From NCBI GenBank assembly GCA_019235715.1, contig JAFAKE010000074.1, positions 1 to 38,050 of the forward strand: a stretch of DNA of 38,050 nt, given 5' to 3'. The notes below the pieces were generated by a model that worked only from the letters and a program-made list of their open reading frames with translations, was not told where the DNA came from and did no database searches. The stretch comes from Vulcanimicrobiota bacterium (lineage in GTDB: Bacteria; Vulcanimicrobiota; Vulcanimicrobiia; Eremiobacterales; Eremiobacteraceae). Each line of letters starts with the position of its first letter. Position 1 is the first letter of the stretch. The translations under genes were made by a program, and so were the position numbers. Positions 17,048 to 26,117 of the stretch are shown piece after piece.

Positions 17048-17797
17048 TTACTTGGCGGGCGCGGGAGTCGGAGCGGCGCTGGGCGCGGAGGGAGCTGGCG
17101 TCGAGTGGTGCGGTACGCCCGTCGTTCCCGGCGGCGGTGCCGGCGTCGGCGTTCCTCCCGGCGTCTCGGCCGGCGCTGCGGAGCTACCCGGCGCGGGCGC
17201 AGGCGTAGCCGGCAGCGGCGTCGCCGAAATGGCGACCGCTTGCGGCTGCACGAACACGTCTTCAGTCACCGCGATATGGAACACGGCGTTCTTTTGGATC
17301 ACCATGTCCGAGCCTTTGCGCAGCGCGTCGAACAAGAAGAAGTATGGCACGACCATACTTGCGACGTCATCGGCTGCAGGGCCGTAGCCATTCCTCTCGT
17401 TCTGATCGAGCACGGCGCTCGCATGCGTGATCGCGACGTTGATGCGCCCGCTGTCCGTCAGCGAGATCGGATAAAAGGTCAACGACACAAAGCCCGGCGT
17501 GTTGCCGCCGTGCGCAGGACTCACGTAGCGCACGCGCCCGTAGCCGATCGTGCCTTGGGCCACTACGATGCGCGAGTTGAGCTTGACGTCGTCAGACACG
17601 ACCCACGAGAACGGATCACCGGCATGACTGGATGCCGAGGAGAGCGCGGTGAGCATGCGGATGCGGATGAACGTCCCTTCAGGGATCAGCGAATCCTTGG
17701 TTTGCGAGTCGACCGGTGCCGTGGCGTGCGGAATCGCCAGCGCCGTGGCCGGGATGCAGGCGAGAATCAGGGCGGCAAGTATGGTGGGAAGCTTCAT
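17048..17797 (-). CDS. Secreted protein with proline/alanine-rich C-terminal tail
   Basis: 249 residues from ATG 17797, where a clear signal peptide begins (M-K-L-P-T-I-L-A-A-L-I-L-A, cleavage near A-L-A); the open frame continues to 17881 but that part looks untranslated. The mature domain, about residues 22-180, has L-I-P-E-G-T-F-I-R-I-R-M-L-T-A-L-S-S and G-D-P-F-S-W-V-V-S-D-D-V, a beta-rich pattern resembling the TrbI/SH3-like domains that bind or gate at the cell surface; this is only a resemblance. The last 60 residues are a Pro/Ala/Thr-rich low-complexity tail, likely a cell-wall-spanning or unstructured region. Function unknown. Confidence 0.7.
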   Translation of the reverse strand: MKLPTILAALILACIPATALAIPHATAPVDSQTKDSLIPEGTFIRIRMLTALSSASSHAGDPFSWVVSDDVKLNSRIVVAQGTIGYGRVRYVSPAHGGNTPGFVSLTFYPISLTDSGRINVAITHASAVLDQNERNGYGPAADDVASMVVPYFFLFDALRKGSDMVIQKNAVFHIAVTEDVFVQPQAVAISATPLPATPAPAPGSSAAPAETPGGTPTPAPPPGTTGVPHHSTPAPSAPSAAPTPAPAK

Positions 17798-17974
17798 CAC
17801 TACGTCCGGGGCATCTGGCCCACACGGCATAGATACGACGCGGCTCGCGTGGCCGCCTTTGCTAGACGTGAGCGCCGTCATATCCCGAACGCGCCTGGAA
17901 GTCAGATGATATTCAGCAGATATTAGGGCTGTGCGTGTAAAGTGAGCGTTGCAATGTCGATCTCGAGCGCTTCC

Positions 17975-19789
17975 TCAACCGGCCAAGTCCAGCAGCGGTC
18001 CGCAGACGACCGCGGCGCAGCCTTCCTCTTCTATCTCCTGTGCGGCGGCTTCGTGCTGCTGTTCGCGCTCATTCTGTGGTACTTCCCCGCGCACGTTTAA
18101 AGGCTCGCCATCGAGGATGGCGGTCGCCCAGCGGGCGGCCAAGCCTGCCGACGGCTCCTCACTTGGCAGATCGATGTAACACAGGCCCTCGCGACGTTCA
18201 CGATACCACGCCGAGAGGATCGACACTTCGTCGATCTCTTCTTGGCGTGCGAACGAATGCGCGACGGCGTTGGGCCGGTAGCGCTCCGCGAGCAACGCGG
18301 CCAGGCGAGCGCGAGCATGATCGCGCTGCGGCAGCCGGCGCGGCAATTCGCATTCGCCGGTAAGCCGACCGCCGCAAAAAAGGAAGCACTGCTCCACGCT
18401 CGGGTCGGTGGACGGTGCGAGCACGAGCACGTTCAGTCCGATCGCGTACTCGAGCTCCGCATGGCCGGCGCGCAACCGGCGAAGCCGGTCGAGCCTTCGG
18501 TCTTCGCGCCGCGCGACATCGTCGCGCCCGCGCGCCGCCGCTTCGTCGCGTCGCCTGGCCGTCGCCAACAAGATGTCGTCGGCGCCGCCCTCCAGGAACG
18601 CCACGGCCTCGTCGACAAGCGCCTCGGCCTGTCCGGGCGGCAGCGGCAGCTCGTCGGCGACCGGCGCATCCCCTCCGCGCAGACCAAGAGCGTCCTGCAA
18701 CGCTGCAACGGCGGCGCGAACGGCATCCATGCTGCGATAGGGCCCATAGTAGCGCGCGCCGTCGGCGATCAAGCGCGTCGTCGCCACGACGCGGCCGTGC
18801 GGTCCGCGCTCGAGCTTGATGAATGCGAACTCCTTGAAATTACGCAGAAGCGCGTTAAATGCCGGATCGTGCTGGCGCACGAGCCGAGCTTCGAGCAGCA
18901 GCGCGGCGAATTCCGAACCCGTCACGAGATAATCGAACGACGCGACGACGCCGCGCAGCGCTTGTACCTTCAGACCGGCCGGCGCACCGCTGGTCGCATA
19001 CGCGCGCAGACGCTGGCGCAGGTTGCATGACTTTCCGATGTAGACGACTTGATCGCCCGCGTCCTTGAGCAGATAGACGCCTGGTTTCGATGGCACACCG
19101 GCAAGCTCGTCTCGAAGTATCGAAGTCCACACCGGCAATTGCCCGGGAGGCTGGCGCAGCGCCCGCTGCCGCCGTCGCGGCTGAGCGCGCAAGCGCAGAT
19201 ACTCGAGGAGCGCGCCGTACGTGAACACGCCCTGATCTTCAAGCTTGCGGATGCAGTGCACGAGCAGTTCGGCCGTAGCCGTCGCGTCAGCAAGTGCGCG
19301 ATGATGGCGTTCGACATCGATGCCCAGCTCGCGCGTCAAGGTGCCCAGCCGATAATTGGCCACTTCGGCGATCGTGCGGCGCGCGAGCACGAGCGTGTCG
19401 ATCGTCGGGTTGGCCAAACCGCGATAGCCGTGCGCGCGCAATTCATGTTCGATGAAGCCCGCATCGAAGCGCACGTTATGGCCGACGATGATCGCGTCGC
19501 CGATGAACTCGAGCACGTCAGGCAGGATGCGTCCGATGAGCGGTGCGCCGGCGACCATGTCGTCGGTGATGCCGGTCAGCGCTGTGATGAAGCGCGGAAT
19601 CGGCTGGCGCGGGTTGACGAAAGAGCGCCAGCGCCGGACCAAACGGCCCTCGGCGACGTGGACCAGCGCGATCTCGGTGACCGCGTGTTTGCCGGCGATG
19701 CTGCCGGTCGTTTCGATGTCAAGCACCGCGAACGGGCACGACCAAAGGTCGGTCTTCTCGAGCGCGCCCACGCTCGCGACGTCCAACAT
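17975..19789 (-). CDS. DEDDh 3'-5' exonuclease fused to a UvrC/Cho-like GIY-YIG endonuclease
   Basis: 604 residues. The N-terminal domain (1-180) is an epsilon/DnaQ-type exonuclease with D-I-E-T-T-G (Asp24, Glu26), V-G-H-N-V-R-F-D (Asp109) and H-H-R-A-L-A-D-A (His163, Asp168). The second domain (about 233-310) is GIY-YIG: P-G-V-Y-L-L-K-D then V-V-Y-I-G-K-S with R-Q-R-L-R. The remaining 290 residues resemble the UvrC middle region, but no RNase H-type C-terminal catalytic half was recognised. The same domain pair is known from actinobacteria (Rv2191-like); a role in nucleotide-excision or related DNA repair is inferred. Stand-alone gene. Confidence 0.88.
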   Translation of the reverse strand: MLDVASVGALEKTDLWSCPFAVLDIETTGSIAGKHAVTEIALVHVAEGRLVRRWRSFVNPRQPIPRFITALTGITDDMVAGAPLIGRILPDVLEFIGDAIIVGHNVRFDAGFIEHELRAHGYRGLANPTIDTLVLARRTIAEVANYRLGTLTRELGIDVERHHRALADATATAELLVHCIRKLEDQGVFTYGALLEYLRLRAQPRRRQRALRQPPGQLPVWTSILRDELAGVPSKPGVYLLKDAGDQVVYIGKSCNLRQRLRAYATSGAPAGLKVQALRGVVASFDYLVTGSEFAALLLEARLVRQHDPAFNALLRNFKEFAFIKLERGPHGRVVATTRLIADGARYYGPYRSMDAVRAAVAALQDALGLRGGDAPVADELPLPPGQAEALVDEAVAFLEGGADDILLATARRRDEAAARGRDDVARREDRRLDRLRRLRAGHAELEYAIGLNVLVLAPSTDPSVEQCFLFCGGRLTGECELPRRLPQRDHARARLAALLAERYRPNAVAHSFARQEEIDEVSILSAWYRERREGLCYIDLPSEEPSAGLAARWATAILDGEPLNVRGEVPQNEREQQHEAAAQEIEEEGCAAVVCGPLLDLAG

Positions 19790-19877
19790 GCGAACGCAGG
19801 TTCGTCGAACATACGTACGATACCCTGCAGGGCCGCGCGGGCGGTCGACTCTGCCGGGCCGTGGAAGGCGCGCGGGT

Positions 19878-20582
19878 ATGCGCCTCTTCTGGGTTCATGG
19901 TTCCGGATACACGCAAGACAGCTTTCGGGCGCAAGCCGCCGCGTTTCCTGAGTCCGATGCGCTTTCGCTTCCCGGGCATCCGTCAGGTGAACCGCTTTCC
20001 AGCATCGGCGAAATGGCGGACTGGGTCTGCAACGAAATCCGTCGGTCTGGCCAAGGACCGGCGATCGTCGGCGGTAATTCGCTCGGCGGCGCGATCGCGC
20101 TCGACTTAGCGCTTCGTCATCGGGGTGACGTCGGCGGCCTGATCCTCATCGGCACCGGCGCGCGGCTGCGTGTGTCGCAAGCGATCTTCGATATGCTCGA
20201 CAACGACTGGCCGGAATCGATCGCGTCATTCGTCGACTTCGCGGTCTCGCCGCATGCATCGGGCGAGCTGCGCGAGCGAGTACGCGCCTGGCATCAAACC
20301 GTCGGCAAACGCGCGACGCGTATGGATTACGTGGCATGCAATCAGTTCGACGTCATGGGCCGGCTCGCGGAGATCCGCGCGCCTGCACTGATCGTTGTCG
20401 GCGGCGAGGACCGGTTGACGCCGCCGAAGTTCTCACGCTACTTGCACGAGCAGCTCGCCGGAAGCGAACTGCTTGAGGTTCCCGGCGCGGGCCACATCGT
20501 GATGGCGGAGCGGCCCGACGTCGTCAATCCCGCGATCGAACGTTTTGCAGCGCGGATCGCCGGCGCTACACGCGAGCTATGA
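19878..20582 (+). CDS. Alpha/beta hydrolase
   Basis: 234 residues from ATG 19878, with GGAAGG about 9 nt upstream. The fold signature is complete: oxyanion strand L-F-W-V-H-G-S-G-Y-T, nucleophile elbow G-G-N-S-L-G-G (Ser68), acid in V-G-G-E-D-R-L-T-P-P and histidine in G-A-G-H-I-V-M. No signal peptide, so cytoplasmic. Substrate unknown. Its TGA stop abuts the stop of the convergent aldolase-family gene (6-nt overlap). Confidence 0.87.
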   Translation: MRLFWVHGSGYTQDSFRAQAAAFPESDALSLPGHPSGEPLSSIGEMADWVCNEIRRSGQGPAIVGGNSLGGAIALDLALRHRGDVGGLILIGTGARLRVSQAIFDMLDNDWPESIASFVDFAVSPHASGELRERVRAWHQTVGKRATRMDYVACNQFDVMGRLAEIRAPALIVVGGEDRLTPPKFSRYLHEQLAGSELLEVPGAGHIVMAERPDVVNPAIERFAARIAGATREL

Positions 20583-21476
20583 CCAGCGAGCGTCGGCTCT
20601 GGCCATCAGCGAATCGCTGGCGGCCGGTGAAAGTGCGGTCAGCGGCGGGCGTACGTTGCACCAGCGAGCATCAGCCGTCCTATGCGCGCATATCTCCTTG
20701 AGCGCCGCGATCATTGGATAGCCTTCAAAGACGAAGCGGGCCTCCGTGACTTTCTCTTGCAGCCGCCGCGCATCGGCCGAATCGCGTTCGTCGTAGAGCT
20801 CGCAGATCATCGCCGGGTGCGCGTTCGCCGTCGCGGTGACGCAGCCGGTGGCGCCCGCATGCACACCGTCGAGCAAGAAGCGCTCGCTGCCGACGAGGAC
20901 GTCGAGCCGCTCCCCAAAGCGCGTGCACAGCTCCTTAATGGCCAGCCAATCGCCCGAGCTGTCTTTGATTCCGGCGATCGTGCGCGGGTATTTCTCGCAC
21001 AAGATCTCGATCACCGAAGGCGTGAATGAAGCGCCGCTGAGCTGCGGTATTTGATACAGGTAGATCCGCAACTGCTCATCCGCGACGGTTTCGATCACGC
21101 GCGCAAACGATTCGACGATCCCGTCCTCCGCCAGATTCTTATAGTAAAAGGGCGGCAGCATGAGCACGCGTCTGACACCGCGATCCAACGCATGGCGCGT
21201 CAACGCAGCCGTGTCTCCGGCGGCGCAGCAGCCGGTCCCGACGATGAGACGTTCGGCTGGAAAGCCGCGCTCGATCACGCCGTCAAGAATCGCGTTGCGC
21301 TCGGCGACCGTGAACGAGTTCGCCTCGCCCGTCGTCCCCAAGAGCACGATCCCCTTACAGCCCGCGTCCGTGAGGAAACGAAGGTGCGTATCCAACAATT
21401 GTGCGCACGCGCTGCCGTCGTTCTCGAGCGGGGTAAGCGCTGCGCAAAAGACGCCGTGCGCGCCTCCCCGGCTCAT
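20577..21476 (-). CDS. Dihydrodipicolinate synthase/N-acetylneuraminate lyase family protein
   Basis: Class I Schiff-base aldolase or dehydratase, 299 residues from the ATG at 21476 (in an ATGA overlap with the proline dehydrogenase stop). The keto-acid site G-T-T-G-E-A-N-S (Thr48, Thr49), the tyrosine of Y-Q-I-P (Tyr141) and the Schiff-base lysine in G-I-K-D-S-S (Lys171) are present. The DapA arginine of the Y-N-V-P-S-R-T-G motif is absent: here the stretch reads Y-Q-I-P-Q-L-S-G, closer to the NanA pattern. So lysine biosynthesis is unlikely and the name dapA is not used. Linkage to proline dehydrogenase suggests a substrate from proline or hydroxyproline breakdown, which is an inference. 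Confidence 0.85.
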   Translation of the reverse strand: MSRGGAHGVFCAALTPLENDGSACAQLLDTHLRFLTDAGCKGIVLLGTTGEANSFTVAERNAILDGVIERGFPAERLIVGTGCCAAGDTAALTRHALDRGVRRVLMLPPFYYKNLAEDGIVESFARVIETVADEQLRIYLYQIPQLSGASFTPSVIEILCEKYPRTIAGIKDSSGDWLAIKELCTRFGERLDVLVGSERFLLDGVHAGATGCVTATANAHPAMICELYDERDSADARRLQEKVTEARFVFEGYPMIAALKEICAHRTADARWCNVRPPLTALSPAASDSLMARADARWS

Positions 21477-22384
21477 GCGCGCCACATCGACGACAGAAAG
21501 AACATCAGATTTGCCGGGCGCTCGGCAAGTCTGCGCATGAAATATGGGTACCACTGCGCACCGAACGGCACGGCGATGCGAACGCCGAAGCCGCGCGCGA
21601 CCAGCCACTGCTGCAGCCGTGGCCTGACTCCGTACAGCATCTGGAATTCGAAGCGGTCCGCCGCGATGTCGTTGCGCTGAATGAATTCGATGGCGTGCTG
21701 GACAATCGCCTCATCGTGCGTTGCGATGGCGGTGAAACCGCCGCTCGATAAGCTGGCCTCCATAAGCGCAACGTAGTTGCGGTCGACATCGCGCTTACGC
21801 GGATAGGCGACTGAGGCCGGCTCCAAGTACGCGCCCTTGACGATGCGTATGCTTGGACGAAGATGCAGAAGAGCGTCGAAATCCGAGCGCGAGCGGTACA
21901 AGTACGACTGGAGCACAATGCCGATGTTGTCGAGACCGTCGGCGCGCAACGCGCGGTAGATGTCAAGCGTCGGCTGTACGCACGCCGATTGCTCCATGTC
22001 CATGCGGACGAAGTTCCCATGCCGCCCGGCGGCCGCGATCACCTTCGCGACGTTCTCGCGCGCGAGGTCAGAGTCGATCAGCAGACCGAGATGCGTGAGC
22101 TTCAACGCGACGTTCGCGTCCGCGCGCTGCGCGGCGAAACGTTCCAACATCCCGCAATACTGCGCCGCGACTGCGCGGGCGTCGGCGACCGTGCTCACAT
22201 CTTCTCCAAGCAATCCGGCAGCGACGCGCATACCCGCGGCGTTCGTGGCCGCAACCGCGCGCATGAACTGCTCAAACGTCTCGCCCGCGACGAAGCGATA
22301 GGCGCCGAAGCGCCGGCCGTGCGCCATGACGAAGCGCGCCATGCTCTCGTTGTTGGCCGCGCCGAGCAATGCCGCGCGCAACAT
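21473..22384 (-). CDS. Proline dehydrogenase
   Basis: FAD-dependent oxidation of proline to pyrroline-5-carboxylate, first step of proline catabolism. 303 residues, a stand-alone monofunctional PRODH without the P5C dehydrogenase half of PutA. Conserved segments include V-A-L-K-L-T-H-L-G, V-R-M-D-M-E-Q-S, G-I-V-L-Q-S-Y-L-Y-R-S, I-R-I-V-K-G-A-Y-L-E and the C-terminal F-E-F-Q-M-L-Y-G-V-R with R-I-A-V-P-F-G-x-x-W-Y-P-Y-F-M-R-R-L-A-E-R-P-A-N. It starts 3 nt after rimM's stop, in the slot usually held by trmD. Confidence 0.92.
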   Translation of the reverse strand: MLRAALLGAANNESMARFVMAHGRRFGAYRFVAGETFEQFMRAVAATNAAGMRVAAGLLGEDVSTVADARAVAAQYCGMLERFAAQRADANVALKLTHLGLLIDSDLARENVAKVIAAAGRHGNFVRMDMEQSACVQPTLDIYRALRADGLDNIGIVLQSYLYRSRSDFDALLHLRPSIRIVKGAYLEPASVAYPRKRDVDRNYVALMEASLSSGGFTAIATHDEAIVQHAIEFIQRNDIAADRFEFQMLYGVRPRLQQWLVARGFGVRIAVPFGAQWYPYFMRRLAERPANLMFFLSSMWRA

Positions 22385-22387
22385 CGC

Positions 22388-22900
22388 TCAAAGCAGCTCT
22401 TCGAAGCCGTCCGGCAACGCCGTGGTGATCGTGCGCGTCACGCGGTCGACGCGCAGCCCGTAGGCGGCGAGCATCGGGATCAAGACCCGCTTGGCGCCGA
22501 CGACGAGCATGTCGGCGCTGGGATATTGCGCGATGCCGACGACTGCGCCGACATCGCCGAGCTTTTCGTCGACCACGCGCATACCGACCAACTCCGCTTC
22601 GCGGTATGCATCCGCCGGCAACGGCGGCAGGTCGGCGGACGCGACGAGCAGCGCCGCCCCGCGCAGCTCGTCCGCTGCATTCGCATCGTCGACGTCCTCG
22701 AAGGCAACGCGCACGTGCCCAGTCGCGGGTCGAACCGAGCGTACGACGAGGGAACGATCACCCTTGCCGGCGGCGCGCGCGACGACGCGCTGACCGGCGA
22801 CCAGCGAGAATGCGGACGCGGCGACTTTGACGTCGCCGCGCAAACCGAATACCCCGACCACGCGGCCGATCAATACCAGTTCCTCGCCGCCGGGTGTCAA
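22388..22900 (-). CDS. rimM: Ribosome maturation factor RimM
   Basis: 16S rRNA-processing factor that assists 30S assembly by binding S19. 170 residues with the N-terminal barrel V-L-I-G-R-V-V-G-V-F-G-L-R-G-D-V-K-V and the PRC-like second domain (E-L-V-G-M-R-V-V-D, L-V-V-G-A-K-R-V-L-I-P). The usual annotation starts at TTG 22900 in a TTGA overlap with the KH gene stop. An internal TTG nine codons later has GAGGA in front of it and would place the start nearer the conserved region, so the exact start is uncertain. Confidence 0.92.
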   Translation of the reverse strand: MTPGGEELVLIGRVVGVFGLRGDVKVAASAFSLVAGQRVVARAAGKGDRSLVVRSVRPATGHVRVAFEDVDDANAADELRGAALLVASADLPPLPADAYREAELVGMRVVDEKLGDVGAVVGIAQYPSADMLVVGAKRVLIPMLAAYGLRVDRVTRTITTALPDGFEELL

Positions 22901-23418
22901 TCGATGATTTCGACGCTGACCTTTTCGCCCGTACCGACGGTGGCGGCCTTGACCACGGTGCGGATAGCCTGCACGATCCGGCCCTGCCGGCCGATCACTT
23001 TGCCGCGATCCTCTTCAGCGACGCGCAACAGCAGCACGGGACCGCGGTCGTCTTCGGTCGCACCGATCGAGATCTGCTGCGGCTCGTCGACGATGTGCTC
23101 GACGATGTATTTCAAGACTGCCGCCGCGCGCTGCACGCCGTCGCGTACGTCTTCATCCTCGTCGCGTTCATCGCCCTCACCGGCGTAATCCGAGCGCGCG
23201 GGCGCCGCCGCCGGCGTGGAGCCTTTGTCAGACTCAACATCGTCTCCGGGGTCGCTGTCGCCGTCGAAGTCGTCGTCTTCCTCATCTTCGTCGCCGTCTA
23301 CATCTGCGTCGTCGTCGAATTCCCGCGGCTCGTCGGCGTCCGCCGGCGGCTTGGGCGTGTCTTCGTCGTCCTCTTCATCGAGGTCGATGTCGGTGAATTC
23401 CGGCGGACGGTCAGGCAT
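22897..23418 (-). CDS. khpA: KH-domain RNA-binding protein with long acidic N-terminal extension
   Basis: RNA-binding protein of the KhpA/YlqC type, encoded between rpsP and rimM as in many bacteria. The C-terminal about 80 residues are the whole KhpA module, with the KH loop [13 protein letters not shown]. The family is normally about 76-80 residues; here an extra N-terminal stretch of about 90 residues contains about 44 Asp/Glu and only six Lys/Arg. No other start would give a KhpA-length protein with a clear ribosome site, and the extension stays in frame with rpsP overlap (8 nt). The extension could be an intrinsically disordered regulatory or binding arm. Confidence 0.85.
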   Translation of the reverse strand: MPDRPPEFTDIDLDEEDDEDTPKPPADADEPREFDDDADVDGDEDEEDDDFDGDSDPGDDVESDKGSTPAAAPARSDYAGEGDERDEDEDVRDGVQRAAAVLKYIVEHIVDEPQQISIGATEDDRGPVLLLRVAEEDRGKVIGRQGRIVQAIRTVVKAATVGTGEKVSVEIID

Positions 23419-23713
23419 TGGCTTTTCCTTTGCGCTTCTCGCGCGGCTTGCGCGTCGGCACCTTTGATTTGTCGAATAGACCCTTGTCGGCGAGCAGGCG
23501 CGCCACGGTGTCCGAGGGTTGCGCGCCGTTTCCGAGCCAGCGCTTCACCTTGTCTTCGTCGAGAACCAGCTCCGCAGGCTGGCGCCGAGGGTTGAAGTGC
23601 CCGATGATCTCGATGAAACGCCCATCGCGCGGAGAGCCCGAATCGGCGACGACCACGCGGTAGGAGGCTTGCTTCTTCGCGCCGGTACGGCGCAACCTGA
23701 TCTTGACGGCCAA
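23411..23713 (-). CDS. rpsP: 30S ribosomal protein S16
   Basis: Structural protein of the small ribosomal subunit, 100 residues, full length. It begins V-K-I-R-L-R-R-T-G and has Y-R-V-V-V-A-D-S and [12 protein letters not shown] as in all S16 proteins; the tail is basic. The start is TTG at 23713, fixed by a near-perfect ribosome site AAAGGAG that ends 5 nt upstream. It lies 10 nt after ffh. Confidence 0.97.
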   Translation of the reverse strand: MAVKIRLRRTGAKKQASYRVVVADSGSPRDGRFIEIIGHFNPRRQPAELVLDEDKVKRWLGNGAQPSDTVARLLADKGLFDKSKVPTRKPREKRKGKANA

Positions 23714-23723
23714 TGTATCTCCT

Positions 23724-25040
23724 TTAGTGCAATGGTATGCGCGGCGCGCCGCGCTGCTTGCTCAGCGATCTCATCATCTTCTGCGACGCTTCGAACTGCT
23801 TGACCAAGCGGTTGATGTCTTGAACGGTTCGTCCGCTTCCCGCTGCGATGCGCCTGCGCCGGCTGGCGTTGAGGATGCGCGGGTCATCGCGTTCTTGCGG
23901 GGTCATCGACAGGATGATCGCCTCGACGCGCGCCAGCTCGCGCTCGTCGACTTCGGGGCGCTCGGCCAGCTTGCCCATGCCGGGAATCATCTTGAGCAGA
24001 TCCTGCACCGATCCCATGCGTTTGATCTGCCGCATCTGCTCGAGGAAGTCCGACAACGTGAAGCGCGCGTCGCGTATTTTCGTCGCAAGCTTCTTCGCCT
24101 GCCGTTCGTCAAAGACGCGCTGACTCTTCTCGATAAGCGTCAGCACGTCGCCCATGCCGAGGACGCGCGACACAAGGCGATCGGGATAGAAGGGTTCAAG
24201 CGCGCCGATCTTCTCCCCGACGCCGATGAACTTCACCGGCTTTCCGGTCACGGCCCTGATGGACAGCGCCGCGCCGCCGCGTGCGTCGCCGTCGAGCTTC
24301 GTCAAGATCATGCCGGTGACGCCGATGCGCTGATCGAAAGTGGTCGCGACTTTCACCGCCTCTTGGCCCGTCATCGCGTCAACGACGAGCAGCGTCTCGA
24401 TCGGCTCTACCGCGGTCTTGACGCGTTCGAGCTCCGCCATCATGGGTTCGTCGATCTGCAAGCGTCCAGCGGTGTCGAAAATCGCGACGCTGTTGCCGGT
24501 GCGGCGCGCTTGCTCGAGCGCGCGCCGCGCGATCGCCGGCGCATCGCCATTGCCCGGTTCGCTATATACGGGAACCTCGATCTGCGCGCCAAGGGCGATG
24601 AGCTGCTCGACCGCAGCGGGGCGGTGGACGTCGCACGCGACGAGTAACGGCCTGCGTCCTTGGCCCTGCCACAGCGCGGCCAGTTTCGCGGCCTGCGTCG
24701 TCTTGCCGCTGCCCTGCAAACCCGCCAGCATCACGGCAGAGACACCGCTCGGCGCGAAACGCACGGGAGCTTCTTGCGAGCCGAGCAGCTCGATCAGTCC
24801 ATCGCGCACGATCGCGATAACCGCCTGCGCCGGCGTCATCGACTCGAGCACCTCTGCGCCCACGGCGCGCTCGCGGATGCGCGCGATGAAGTCCTTGACC
24901 AGCGCGAGGTTGACGTCTGCCTCGAGCAGCGCGATGCGGACCTCTCGGAGCACCTCCGAGACGTCGGCTTCGCTCAGTTTGCCGCGCGAACGCAGCCGCG
25001 TGAAGATCGCCGCGAGGCGGTCAGAGAGGGATTCGAACAT
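23724..25040 (-). CDS. ffh: Signal recognition particle protein Ffh (SRP54)
   Basis: GTPase that binds signal peptides and 4.5S RNA to target membrane proteins to the Sec translocon. 438 residues with N domain, G domain ([31 protein letters not shown]) and a methionine-containing M domain with [16 protein letters not shown] and the [13 protein letters not shown]-binding segment. Starts at ATG 25040, 50 nt after acpP. Part of the fatty-acid/translation block. Confidence 0.97.
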   Translation of the reverse strand: MFESLSDRLAAIFTRLRSRGKLSEADVSEVLREVRIALLEADVNLALVKDFIARIRERAVGAEVLESMTPAQAVIAIVRDGLIELLGSQEAPVRFAPSGVSAVMLAGLQGSGKTTQAAKLAALWQGQGRRPLLVACDVHRPAAVEQLIALGAQIEVPVYSEPGNGDAPAIARRALEQARRTGNSVAIFDTAGRLQIDEPMMAELERVKTAVEPIETLLVVDAMTGQEAVKVATTFDQRIGVTGMILTKLDGDARGGAALSIRAVTGKPVKFIGVGEKIGALEPFYPDRLVSRVLGMGDVLTLIEKSQRVFDERQAKKLATKIRDARFTLSDFLEQMRQIKRMGSVQDLLKMIPGMGKLAERPEVDERELARVEAIILSMTPQERDDPRILNASRRRRIAAGSGRTVQDINRLVKQFEASQKMMRSLSKQRGAPRIPLH

Positions 25041-25090
25041 CGATGAGAACTAGCGCGGGTGCGGGAGCGGGGCGGTGCCGCGCGCGACCG

Positions 25091-25330
25091 TCACGCCTTT
25101 TCGCTGACCTCTTCGATATACCGCACCGCGTCGCCGACCGTCTTGATCTTCTCAGCCTCTTCGTCCGGTATGTCGAGATTGAATTCCGTCTCGAGCGCCA
25201 TCACGAGCTCGACCTGGTCGAGTGAATCCGCGCCAAGATCGTCGGTGATCGATGCGTCCATCGTCACTTCGTTCTCTTCTACGCCGAGCTGCTCGACGAT
25301 GGTCTTCTTCACTTTGTCGAAGACTGACAT
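25091..25330 (-). CDS. acpP: Acyl carrier protein
   Basis: Carries growing acyl chains on a phosphopantetheine arm attached to Ser36 in the D-S-L motif ([11 protein letters not shown]). 79 residues, strongly acidic, typical AcpP length. The start is preceded by GGGGAGG, though about 12 nt away. It lies 40 nt after fabG and 50 nt before ffh; together with fabH, fabD and fabG it supplies the type II fatty-acid synthesis pathway. Confidence 0.97.
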   Translation of the reverse strand: MSVFDKVKKTIVEQLGVEENEVTMDASITDDLGADSLDQVELVMALETEFNLDIPDEEAEKIKTVGDAVRYIEEVSEKA

Positions 25331-25370
25331 CAGGTTTTTGGACCTCCCCTTGCCGCCCTCACGGAGGGCG

Positions 25371-26117
25371 CTACATATGCAAGCCGCCGTCGACGCACAG
25401 CGTCTGACCGGTGACGTACGCCGACGCGTCGCCGGCGAGGAATACGGCGACGCGGGCGACTTCTTGTGGCGCCCCGAAGCGGCGGAGCGGAACGCGTGCG
25501 AGGTACTGCGCCCGCAATGCTTCGGACAATCCCGCCGTCATGTCCGTCTCGATGAACCCGGGCGCAAGTGCGTTGACGCGGATGCTGCGCGACCCGAATT
25601 CCTGCGCGAGCGACTTGGTCAAGCCGATCACGCCGGCCTTCGCCGCGACATACGCGCTCTGCCCCGGATTTCCCGTCAGCGCCACGACGGAAGTGACATT
25701 GATGATCGACCCGCTCTTCTGAGCTATCATCGCCTTTCCCGCCGCCGCGCACGTATAGAACATCGACTGCAGGTTCGTCGCCAGAGTTTTTTCAAGCTCG
25801 TCCCAGCGCATGCGCAGGATGAGCTGGTCGTATGTGCGGCCCGCGTTGTTGACGAGCACGTCCAATCGGCCGAGCGTCGAAACGGCTGCGCCGACAAGTG
25901 CGGCCGCATCGGGCTGCACTGAGACGTCGGCGACGTGCACGTGCGCCATTCCGCCGGCCCCCTCTACCTCCTGCTTGACCGCCTCGAGCGGCTCGGGCCG
26001 TCTGCCGGCAAGCATGACCGTCGCGCCTTCGCTCGCAAACGCAAGCACGATGGCGCGCCCCAGTCCCGTTCCTCCTCCGGTCACAAGCGCGGTCTTCCCC
26101 GCGAGCGCGCCGCTCAC
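25371..26117 (-). CDS. fabG: 3-oxoacyl-[acyl-carrier-protein] reductase
   Basis: NADPH-dependent reduction of 3-oxoacyl-ACP in fatty-acid elongation. 248 residues, classical [11 protein letters not shown] cofactor loop (residues 14-21), N-N-A-G, catalytic Ser in N-V-T-S-V-V, Tyr and Lys in Y-V-A-A-K, and P-G-F-I-E-T-D-M. The C-terminus G-Q-T-L-C-V-D-G-G matches FabG. It begins with GTG in a GTGA overlap with the fabD stop, so it is translationally coupled. Confidence 0.95.
   Translation of the reverse strand: MSGALAGKTALVTGGGTGLGRAIVLAFASEGATVMLAGRRPEPLEAVKQEVEGAGGMAHVHVADVSVQPDAAALVGAAVSTLGRLDVLVNNAGRTYDQLILRMRWDELEKTLATNLQSMFYTCAAAGKAMIAQKSGSIINVTSVVALTGNPGQSAYVAAKAGVIGLTKSLAQEFGSRSIRVNALAPGFIETDMTAGLSEALRAQYLARVPLRRFGAPQEVARVAVFLAGDASAYVTGQTLCVDGGLHM

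Noticed and set aside
21863-23188. 441-codon plus-strand open frame across proline dehydrogenase, rimM and the KH gene
   Set aside because: It crosses three well-supported minus-strand genes and has no recognisable protein features.
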